Source: Pseudomonadota bacterium (GTDB taxonomy: Bacteria > Pseudomonadota > Alphaproteobacteria > Rhizobiales > Kaistiaceae). From it: a stretch of DNA of 5,265 nucleotides. A program made the position numbers and the translations under genes. Of the stretch, positions 1 through 5,064 are shown one piece after another. Where the stretch lies: positions 1 through 5,265 of the forward strand of contig JAEVZM010000132.1 of the NCBI GenBank assembly GCA_023392225.1. Reading direction: 5' to 3'. A model generated the notes under the pieces. That model saw nothing but the letters and a program-made list of their open reading frames with translations. It made no database searches and was not told the DNA's origin. Position 1 is the stretch's first letter, and every line of letters starts with the position of its first letter.

Positions 1-787
1 CCGCGGCCGCCTCGGCCTCCGCCTTGGCCTGCGCCGACGCGGCGACCTCATCCTCCATCCGGGTGATGAGATCCTTGAGGCTGGTCGCCTGGGCGGCGAG
101 GTCCGCGGTGCGTTTCTCCTCGTCCTCGAGCGCGGCGACGGACCGCTCGCGATCCTTCCGCCGCTGGTCGACGAGCAGCTGAACCCGGGTCCTCTCCTCC
201 GCCAGGGCCGTGGCGTCGGCCCGGAGCCGGTCGCGCTCCGCCACGATCTCGGCGCGTAGCGCCTCGAGCTGGCGAAGGTCCGAGGCCAGCTGGTTCGCAG
301 CGTCGCGGAGATCGGGCACCACGGCGCCCAGCAGGATCGCGCTCCGCACCGAGGACAGCGCATCCTCGGGACGCACCAGGATCGCCGGCGGCGGGCGGTG
401 CCCGATCCGCTGCAGCGCGGCCAGGACCTCGATCAGCACCTCGCGACGCTCGAGCAGCGAGGCCTTCAGCGTATCCTCATTCTCCGACAGGGCCGCGAGC
501 CGCCGCTCGGTGGCGTCGGTCTGCTCCTCGAGGGCCTGGACCCGCTTGTTGGTGTCGATCAGCGACTGGGCAAGCGTCGCCCGGTCCTTGTCGAGGGCGT
601 CGATCTCCGCCTTGAGCTCGGCGATCCGCTCCTTGGAGAGCGCGATGTCGCCCTCGACGGCCTCGAGCTCGGCCCGGCGCGCGTCCGGCGTCGCCGCCCC
701 GTCGTCCTCCTGGGCCGGCGCCGCCGCAGCGCCAAGCACGAGGGCGACGGCGAGCAGCGCCGGCGTCCACCACCTGCGGGTCGGCAT
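1..787 (-). CDS. envC: EnvC-type murein hydrolase activator, N-terminal part (runs off left edge)
   Basis: The ATG at 787 opens a frame with no stop to the window edge, giving 262 codons. Residues 1-25 look like a Sec signal peptide: MPTRR, a hydrophobic stretch (about 9-24), then APA before QEDD. Residues about 36-115 and 163-262 are rich in Glu, Arg, Leu and Ala with heptad spacing, as in a long antiparallel coiled coil. Between them lies LQRIGHRPPPAILVRPEDAL (125-144), followed by SVRSAILLGAVVPDLR (146-161), a stretch I recognise from alphaproteobacterial EnvC-like proteins. In that family the periplasmic coiled coil docks on FtsEX and a C-terminal LytM/M23 domain activates amidases at division. 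The LytM part would lie beyond position 1, so whether it is a degenerate activator or an active peptidase cannot be judged. It follows rlmH by 151 bases and probably has its own promoter. No strong Shine-Dalgarno precedes the ATG. Confidence 0.85.
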   Translation of the reverse strand, partial: MPTRRWWTPALLAVALVLGAAAAPAQEDDGAATPDARRAELEAVEGDIALSKERIAELKAEIDALDKDRATLAQSLIDTNKRVQALEEQTDATERRLAALSENEDTLKASLLERREVLIEVLAALQRIGHRPPPAILVRPEDALSSVRSAILLGAVVPDLRDAANQLASDLRQLEALRAEIVAERDRLRADATALAEERTRVQLLVDQRRKDRERSVAALEDEEKRTADLAAQATSLKDLITRMEDEVAASAQAKAEAEAAA

Positions 788-831
788 CACCGGCCGGGTT
801 CCGGTTTCAAGGCAAGCATCGTCGGGCGAGG

Positions 832-860
832 CTAGGACGATTGGATTAACGCTCTGTCAA
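832..860 (-). promoter_or_regulatory. Candidate sigma-70 promoter for the envC-like gene
   Basis: On the minus strand a perfect -35 hexamer TTGACA (860-855) is followed after exactly 17 bases by TCCTAG (837-832), a poor to moderate -10 match. It lies in the 151-base spacer between rlmH and the envC-like gene, about 45 bases upstream of the ATG, and reads toward it. The spacing and the perfect -35 are seen directly. Promoter activity is inferred, and the weak -10 keeps confidence moderate. The rest of the 788-938 spacer holds nothing else I can support. Confidence 0.5.
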
Positions 861-938
861 CCAAGGCGACATGGCCGCGATGGTCGGCGTCGAATGCGGC
901 GGAAGCACGGTTGCCGCCACCGGCTGCGACGGCCGGCG

Positions 939-1418
939 TCAGTCGCGATGGTAGGGGTGGCCGGAAAGGATGGTCACCGTCCGGTAGAGCTGCTCGGCGA
1001 GCAGGATGCGGACGATCTGGTGCGGCCAGGTCATGGCGCCGAAGGCGAGGCGAAGGTCCGCCGCCGAAAGCACGTCCGCCCCGAGCCCGTCCGCGCCGCC
1101 GATCGCGATCGCGAGATCGCGAACGCCCGCATCGCGCCCACCCGCGATGCGCTCCGCGACAGCGCGGCTGTCGAGCGCCCTGCCGCGCTCGTCGAGGGCG
1201 ACGAGCGGCGCGCCGGGCGGTACGGCGCCGAGGATCGCCGCGGCTTCCTCGTGCTTGCGATCGGCTCCCGATCGGGCGCCACTCTCGGCCAGCTCGCGGA
1301 TGTCGAAGCTGAGCCCGAGCTGCCGGCCGGCCCGCCCCGCCCGGTCGAGATAGCGATCGAGCAACTCGCGCTCGGGTCCGCTCTTGAGGCGGCCGACCGC
1401 GATGACGGTAACCTTCAC
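939..1418 (-). CDS. rlmH: 23S rRNA (pseudouridine-1915-N3)-methyltransferase RlmH
   Basis: The product is a 159-residue SPOUT-class methyltransferase. The family is known to methylate pseudouridine 1915 in helix 69 of 23S rRNA, on assembled 70S ribosomes, using S-adenosylmethionine. Visible marks are the N-terminal VTVIAVGRLKSGPE (3-16), LDERG (75-79), the SAM-binding knot loop IGGADGLG (106-113), and the C-terminal signature MTWPHQIVRILLAEQLYR (129-146) ending in HPYHRD (154-159). These agree with E. coli RlmH, which is about 155 residues. The frame is open 23 codons further upstream, but that extension (Arg/Cys-rich) does not look like family sequence. The GTG at 1418 places VKVTVIAVG at the expected N-terminus, with GGGGA about 9 bases upstream. 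It lies 88 bases after rsfS, its usual neighbour in bacteria. Confidence 0.95.
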   Translation of the reverse strand: MKVTVIAVGRLKSGPERELLDRYLDRAGRAGRQLGLSFDIRELAESGARSGADRKHEEAAAILGAVPPGAPLVALDERGRALDSRAVAERIAGGRDAGVRDLAIAIGGADGLGADVLSAADLRLAFGAMTWPHQIVRILLAEQLYRTVTILSGHPYHRD

Positions 1419-1476
1419 GGGCCTGTCCCCGTCACGCTGCGCCTTCGGGCGGCACGAGCAAGCCCATCCCCTCCCG

Positions 1477-1491
1477 CGGGGCAACACCCCG
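1477..1491 (-). other. Short hairpin in the rsfS-rlmH spacer
   Basis: CGGGG-caaca-CCCCG is a perfect 5-bp stem with a 5-base loop. It lies 16 bases after the rsfS stop in the direction of transcription. No T-run follows it, so it does not look like an intrinsic terminator. It could be an mRNA stability or processing element, or chance in GC-rich DNA. The remaining 1419-1506 spacer shows nothing else clear beyond the GGGGA in front of rlmH. Confidence 0.3.
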
Positions 1492-1506
1492 GAAGGAACC
1501 GTCCGG

Positions 1507-1980
1507 TCAGGCCTGGGCCGCGACCGGCACCGCCGAATGGTCGGCGCGCCACATCTTCTCGATGTTGTAGAAGGCGCGGACTTCCGGGCGGAATATGTGA
1601 ACGATCACATCGCCGGCATCGACCAGCACCCAATCGGCGGCACGAAGACCTTCGACGCGGATGTCGCGTCCGCCGGCCTTCTTCAGGTCCTCGATCAGGC
1701 GATGAGCGATGGCGGAGACATGGCGGTCGGAACGGCCGGATGCGATGACCATGTGGTCACCGATCGTCGTCTTTCCCGCGAGGTCTATGGAAATCGGGTC
1801 CTCGGCTTTGGCTTCGTCAAGGCTCGAGAGGACCACGTGCAAGGCGTCCGCCGATGACAGTTCGCGCCGGGCGGCCGCGACAGGAGGAACACTCTCTGGG
1901 GTGCCCTCACTCCGAAGTGCGGTGGACAGCGTCTTTTTCCCTTCCGCTTGCGCCGGCCCACTGCCGGCACACCGAAACAT
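1507..1980 (-). CDS. rsfS: Ribosomal silencing factor RsfS (Iojap/RsfA family)
   Basis: The frame encodes 157 residues. RsfS is known to bind ribosomal protein uL14 on the large subunit and block joining of the small subunit, lowering translation when nutrients are short. The conserved domain spans about 42-145: LSSLDEAKAEDPISIDLAGK (51-70), GDHMVIASGRSDRHVSAIA (74-92), EGLRAADWVLVDAGDVIVHIF (110-130) and RPEVRAFYNIEKMW (131-144). The core matches E. coli RsfS (about 105 residues). The extra N-terminal 40 or so residues are low-complexity and poorly conserved, as in many alphaproteobacterial members. The only ATG is at 1980, 21 bases after the nadD stop, but it has no Shine-Dalgarno and overlaps a promoter-like box. 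A TTG at codon 47 or GTG at codon 49 could instead give a protein of E. coli size. The family call is firm; the start is not. Confidence 0.93.
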   Translation of the reverse strand: MFRCAGSGPAQAEGKKTLSTALRSEGTPESVPPVAAARRELSSADALHVVLSSLDEAKAEDPISIDLAGKTTIGDHMVIASGRSDRHVSAIAHRLIEDLKKAGGRDIRVEGLRAADWVLVDAGDVIVHIFRPEVRAFYNIEKMWRADHSAVPVAAQA

Positions 1981-2005
1981 AAGGGTGAAGCAGTGAAGGT
2001 TTCAA
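1977..2005 (-). promoter_or_regulatory. Promoter-like element overlapping the nadD stop and the rsfS ATG
   Basis: On the minus strand TTGAAA (2005-2000) is followed by a 17-base spacer and TTATGT (1982-1977). Both hexamers are reasonable sigma-70 matches at ideal spacing, in a locally less GC-rich stretch. The -35 overlaps the nadD stop and the -10 contains the annotated rsfS ATG. If it is active, the transcript would begin inside the annotated gene and could not use that ATG. It may equally be chance. Confidence 0.3.
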
Positions 2006-2628
2006 GACGTGGGTGGGGATTCCCGTTCTGCGCGAAGTTGCGTGGAGGAAAGCGGGACGTGGGGGGAGGACAGGAAAACCCAGGCTGGCGGCGCCATGTC
2101 GGCGAGGTACGCGGCATCGCATTCGCGGATACGGCTCTCGGCAAATGTCCGTGCCGCCGGCGAGGCGAGGGCACGCAGCGCCAGCCCGGGGCGGTTGAAG
2201 ATCGCCATCGGCACCATCCCGGCGATGCTCCGCCAGTTGCGCCAGCGGTGGAAGGTGGCAAGGTTGTCGGCCCCCATCATCCAGACCAGCTTCACCCCGG
2301 GAAGCCGCTCGCGAAGCCGGCGCAGCGTCTCGGCCGTGTCGGTGGGGCCGAGCGCGGCCCCGACGCCGGTGACCTTGATGCGCGGGTGGCCGGCCAGCGC
2401 ACGGGCTGCCGCGACGCGGCGCGCGAGATCGGCCGGCGCATGCGGCTTCAGCGGGTTCTGCGGCGAGACCAGCCACCACACCTGGTCAAGGCGGAGCCGC
2501 TTCAGCGCTTCGATGCTGACCGCGCGATGGCCGGCATGGGGCGGATCGAACGAGCCGCCGAACAGCCCGACCCGGAGGCCGGGACGAACCAGGGGGAGAT
2601 GAACGAGGGCCGGGTCGCGGTCGCGCAA
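2002..2628 (-). CDS. nadD: Nicotinate-nucleotide adenylyltransferase NadD (TTG start)
   Basis: The 208-residue product belongs to the enzyme family that joins nicotinate mononucleotide and ATP to form deamido-NAD, the shared step of NAD synthesis. The nucleotidyltransferase signature GGSFDPPHAGH (24-34) carries the HxGH catalytic motif. WWLVSPQNPLKP (51-62) and MMGADNLATFHRWRNW (117-132) are family substrate-binding segments, and PLSSTQLR (192-199) matches the usual C-terminal ISSTxIR-type motif. Length is normal for the family. The start is TTG, 9 bases after the proA stop. No ATG or GTG lies between the in-frame proA stop and the catalytic motif, so TTG is the only conventional choice. No clear Shine-Dalgarno precedes it, so reinitiation after proA is likely. 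The C-terminal coding end is 21 bases from the rsfS ATG. Confidence 0.94.
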   Translation of the reverse strand: MRDRDPALVHLPLVRPGLRVGLFGGSFDPPHAGHRAVSIEALKRLRLDQVWWLVSPQNPLKPHAPADLARRVAAARALAGHPRIKVTGVGAALGPTDTAETLRRLRERLPGVKLVWMMGADNLATFHRWRNWRSIAGMVPMAIFNRPGLALRALASPAARTFAESRIRECDAAYLADMAPPAWVFLSSPHVPLSSTQLRAERESPPTS

Positions 2629-2637
2629 GCGATGACG

Positions 2638-3933
2638 TCAGGGCCGGATCTGGCCGTTGCCGGAGACCCGGTACTTGAAGCTGGTGAGCTGCTCGACGCC
2701 AACCGGGCCGCGGGCATGCATGCGGCCGGTGGCGATGCCGATCTCCGCCCCCATGCCGAACTCGCCGCCGTCGGCGAACTGGGTCGAGGCGTTGTGCAGC
2801 ACGATCGCCGAATCCACCTCGGCCATGAAGCGCTGGGCGGTCCGCTTGTCGTTGGTGATGATCGCCTCGGTGTGGTGAGACCCGTAGTGCTCGATATGCT
2901 CGATCGCCGCCTTGACCCCGTCGACCACCTTCACCGCGATCACCGCATCGAGATACTCGGTCGACCAGTCGCTCTCGGCGGCGGGGGTGACGCCCGGGAT
3001 GCCGAGCGCGAGGGCATGGCTGTCGCCGCGGACCCGGCACCCGGCCTGCTGCAGCGCCTCGATCAGCGGCCTGAGATACTCGTCGGAGACCTTGGCGTCG
3101 ACGAGGAGGGTCTCGGCCGCGCCGCAGACCCCGGTGCGCCGCATCTTGGCGTTGACCACGATCTTCTTGGCCATCTCGAGATCGGCCTGACGGTCGACAT
3201 AGACATGGTTGATGCCCTCGAGATGGGCGAACACCGGCACGCGCGCCTCCATCTGGACGCGGGCGACGAGGCTCTTGCCGCCACGCGGCACGATCACGTC
3301 AATGTTACCGTCGAGGCCGGTGAGCATCAGCCCGACGGCAGCCCGGTCGCGGGTGGGCACGAACTGGATGGCGTCGGCCGGCAGTCCGGCGGCCTCGAGG
3401 CCACCGACCAGGCACTTGTGGATCGCTGATGACGAGCGGAAGGAATCCGAGCCGCCGCGAAGGATCACGGCGTTGCCGGCCTTGAGGCAGAGCGCGCCGG
3501 CATCCGCCGTCACGTTGGGGCGGCTCTCGTAGATCACGCCGATGACGCCGAGCGGCGTGCGGACACGCTCGATATGGAGGCCGTTCGGCCGGTCCCAGGC
3601 GGCAAGCACGGCACCGATCGGGGCGGGCAGGGCGGCGATCTCCTCGACGCCCTTTGCCATCGCCTCGATGCGCTCCGGGGTCAGCGTCAGCCGATCGAGG
3701 AACGAGCCGGCGAGCTTCGCCTCCCGCGCATCGGCGAGATCGAGGGCGTTCTCGGCGAGGATGGTGGCCTCGCCGGCGCGTATCGCCGCCGCCATGGCGG
3801 CGAGCGCCTTGTTCTTCTCGGATGTGGTGGCGCGGGCGAGACGCCGCGCGGCAGCACGGGCGGCCGATCCGACCGCGCGCATCTCCGCGGCGATGTCGAC
3901 GCGCTGCTCGGACTGGGCTTGGGCAAGGCTCAT
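2638..3933 (-). CDS. proA: Gamma-glutamyl phosphate reductase ProA
   Basis: The 431-residue product reduces gamma-glutamyl phosphate to glutamate semialdehyde with NADPH, the second step of proline synthesis in the cytoplasm. Family segments in order: RTPLGVIGVIYESRPNVTADA (125-145), the cofactor region NAVILRGGSDS (154-164), PRGGKSLVARVQ (216-227), HLEGINHVYVD (237-247), the catalytic cysteine at 270 in NAKMRRTGVCGAAETLLVD (261-279), HYGSHHTEAIITND (349-362), and FADGGEFGMGAEIGIATGRMHARGPVGVEQLTSFKY (386-421). Length is normal and all key segments are intact. The ATG at 3933 has an AAGGGG Shine-Dalgarno at 3947-3942, 8 bases upstream. The frame stays open to 4572, but that part is antisense to the transporter and is not family sequence. 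proB is not next to it; the upstream neighbour is a divergent transporter. nadD follows immediately. Confidence 0.97.
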   Translation of the reverse strand: MSLAQAQSEQRVDIAAEMRAVGSAARAAARRLARATTSEKNKALAAMAAAIRAGEATILAENALDLADAREAKLAGSFLDRLTLTPERIEAMAKGVEEIAALPAPIGAVLAAWDRPNGLHIERVRTPLGVIGVIYESRPNVTADAGALCLKAGNAVILRGGSDSFRSSSAIHKCLVGGLEAAGLPADAIQFVPTRDRAAVGLMLTGLDGNIDVIVPRGGKSLVARVQMEARVPVFAHLEGINHVYVDRQADLEMAKKIVVNAKMRRTGVCGAAETLLVDAKVSDEYLRPLIEALQQAGCRVRGDSHALALGIPGVTPAAESDWSTEYLDAVIAVKVVDGVKAAIEHIEHYGSHHTEAIITNDKRTAQRFMAEVDSAIVLHNASTQFADGGEFGMGAEIGIATGRMHARGPVGVEQLTSFKYRVSGNGQIRP

Positions 3934-3979
3934 GGTTTCGGCCCCTTCAGGCGGATGGTGTGCCGCTCCGGGCCGACGG

Positions 3980-4000
3980 GTTTCGCACGTGAGACGAAAC
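3980..4000. promoter_or_regulatory. Inverted repeat GTTTCG-N9-CGAAAC in the divergent spacer
   Basis: GTTTCG (3980-3985) and CGAAAC (3995-4000) are perfect complements around a 9-base centre that contains CACGTG. It lies 47 bases upstream of the proA ATG. It could be an operator for a dimeric regulator or a hairpin in the proA leader. No T-run follows in either direction, so it is not a terminator. I cannot name a regulator with this site. Confidence 0.35.
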
Positions 4001-4018
4001 GGCGCAACCCCGGCAGCT

Positions 4019-4035
4019 TTGACTAAAATGGTCAA
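4019..4035. promoter_or_regulatory. Palindrome TTGAC-N7-GTCAA enclosing a TAAAAT box (possible TetR-type operator)
   Basis: TTGAC (4019-4023) and GTCAA (4031-4035) are perfect inverted repeats. The next-but-one bases (A4025, T4029) are also symmetric, giving TTGACTA-AAA-TGGTCAA. The half-sites resemble those of TetR-family regulators; the consensus known to me for E. coli RutR is TTGACCA-NN-TGGTCAA, one base shorter in the centre. TAAAAT (4024-4029) inside it is a good -10 match reading toward the transporter, though I see no matching -35 about 17 bases upstream. A bound repressor here would block that promoter, and proA lies on the other side. The symmetry is seen; the function is inferred. 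Confidence 0.4.
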
Positions 4036-4042
4036 TCGGGCC

Positions 4043-4099
4043 ATGAACGCCAGTGGCGTCCCGGCAAGAAGGGCGACGCGAAGAGGCGGGAAACGGTGA
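4043..4099 (+). other. Possible 18-codon leader frame overlapping the transporter start
   Basis: The ATG at 4043 opens a frame of 18 codons (MNASGVPARRATRRGGKR) whose TGA at 4097-4099 overlaps the transporter GTG at 4096-4098 as GTGA. Such overlaps are typical of translationally coupled genes. The peptide is basic, with six Arg/Lys in its last ten residues. No convincing Shine-Dalgarno precedes the ATG, and a short open frame of this size is easily produced by chance. Confidence 0.2.
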
Positions 4100-5022
4100 C
4101 TGTATCTCCGGGGGGTGGGGCGGGGCGACGCGAGAACATCGCCGCGGGCATCGGCCTCATGGTGCTCGGCATGTTCGTCTTCTCGCTCAACGACGCCCTC
4201 GGCAAGTGGCTCGCCGCCACCTATACCGTTGCCCAGATCCTCCTGTTCCGCAGCCTTGCCGCCTCGGTGGTTCTGGTGCCGGTGCTGCGCGCCGATGGCT
4301 TGCGCCAGGCGATGTGGATGCCGCGGCCGTGGCTCGAGGTGCTGCGCCTGCTGGTCGCCGTCGGCGAGACCATTTGCTTCTATGCGGCCGTGGCGGTGCT
4401 GCCGCTCGCCGACGCCGTCACCTACTACCTGGCCGGGCCGATCTACGTCACCCTGATCGCGGCGATATTCCTCGGCGAGAAGGTCGGGTGGCGGCGCTGG
4501 ACGGCCATCGTCATCGGCTTCTGCGGCGTGCTGATCGCACTCCAGCCCGGCGCCGGCATGTTCGGCTGGCATGCGCTGATCGCCTTCATCGGGAGCCTCT
4601 GCTACGCGCTGTTCATGATCATCACCCGGATGATGCGCGGCACGCCCGACACTGTCATGTCCGCCTGGCAGATCTGGACCGGCCTTCTGTTCGGCCTCGC
4701 CACGGTCTGGTTCGACTGGACGCCGGTCGAGCGGATCAGCGACGTGCTGCTGCTCGGCCTGCTCGGGGTGTTCGCCCTCGGGGCGATCGTCTGCGTCAAC
4801 CGGTCGCTCGCCTACGCGCCGGCGTCGGTCGTCGTGCCCTACCAGTACACCCTGATCGTCTGGGCGATCGTGTTCGGCTACATCTTCTTCGACGACCTGC
4901 CCGCGCCGCAGATGCTGCTCGGCGGCGCCATCATCGTCGGCGCCGGCCTGTTCATCTTCTTCCGCGAGCGGAAGGTCTCTTCCGGACAGGCGGCGGAGGA
5001 CTTCCAGCCGGGGCCGCCGTAA
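4096..5022 (+). CDS. EamA/DMT-family inner-membrane transporter, substrate unknown
   Basis: The 308-residue protein is almost entirely hydrophobic and can be read as ten transmembrane helices: about 14-33, 44-64, 79-101, 104-125, 133-150, 158-177, 187-205, 217-235, 244-264 and 272-290. That is the two-times-five duplication of the drug/metabolite transporter superfamily, at normal length. Each half carries an EamA-like end: LADAVTYYLAGPIYVTLIAAIFLGEKV (104-130), and APASVVVPYQYTLIVWAIVFGYIFFDDLP (241-269) in the second. The charged C-terminal tail (291-308) should be cytoplasmic. The GTG start has a purine-rich AGAGGCGGG just upstream; the first in-frame ATG (codon 22) would cut into helix 1. 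Family members export or import amino acids, nucleosides, riboflavin or S-adenosylmethionine; nothing here fixes the substrate. It is divergent from proA, so a link to proline or amino-acid export is possible but unproven. Confidence 0.93.
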   Translation: MTVSPGGGAGRRENIAAGIGLMVLGMFVFSLNDALGKWLAATYTVAQILLFRSLAASVVLVPVLRADGLRQAMWMPRPWLEVLRLLVAVGETICFYAAVAVLPLADAVTYYLAGPIYVTLIAAIFLGEKVGWRRWTAIVIGFCGVLIALQPGAGMFGWHALIAFIGSLCYALFMIITRMMRGTPDTVMSAWQIWTGLLFGLATVWFDWTPVERISDVLLLGLLGVFALGAIVCVNRSLAYAPASVVVPYQYTLIVWAIVFGYIFFDDLPAPQMLLGGAIIVGAGLFIFFRERKVSSGQAAEDFQPGPP

Positions 5023-5064
5023 GCGGCCACCGGCAGGGCATCAGGCGGCGTTCAAGGCGTTCGA

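Noticed and set aside
895..935. Possible terminator after rlmH (GGCGG...CCGCC)
   Set aside because: The stem is only 5 bp with an 11-base loop and no T-run; such pairs are common in this composition.
1101..1120. GCGATCGC-containing, repetitive GATCGCGA stretch
   Set aside because: It lies wholly inside rlmH, where it encodes part of the conserved region leading into the SAM-binding loop. It is explained by codon use.
210..1748. 512-codon plus-strand open frame
   Set aside because: It runs antisense across the envC-like gene, rlmH and part of rsfS. Its product is low-complexity Arg/Ser/Ala with no recognisable domain, as expected for an antisense frame in GC-rich DNA.
1948..3429. 493-codon plus-strand open frame
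   Set aside because: It is antisense to nadD and most of proA, both confidently identified. The product is His/Asp/Gly/Arg-rich with no family features.
3934..4572. 213-codon upstream extension of the proA frame
   Set aside because: The extension is antisense to the transporter and crosses the divergent spacer. ProA family sequence begins near 3933, where an ATG has a good Shine-Dalgarno.
5023..5064. Possible terminator hairpin between the convergent transporter and the right-edge gene
   Set aside because: A 6-bp stem with a G-U pair can be drawn on the minus strand (GCCGCC with GGTGGC), but the loop is long and no T-run follows on either side.
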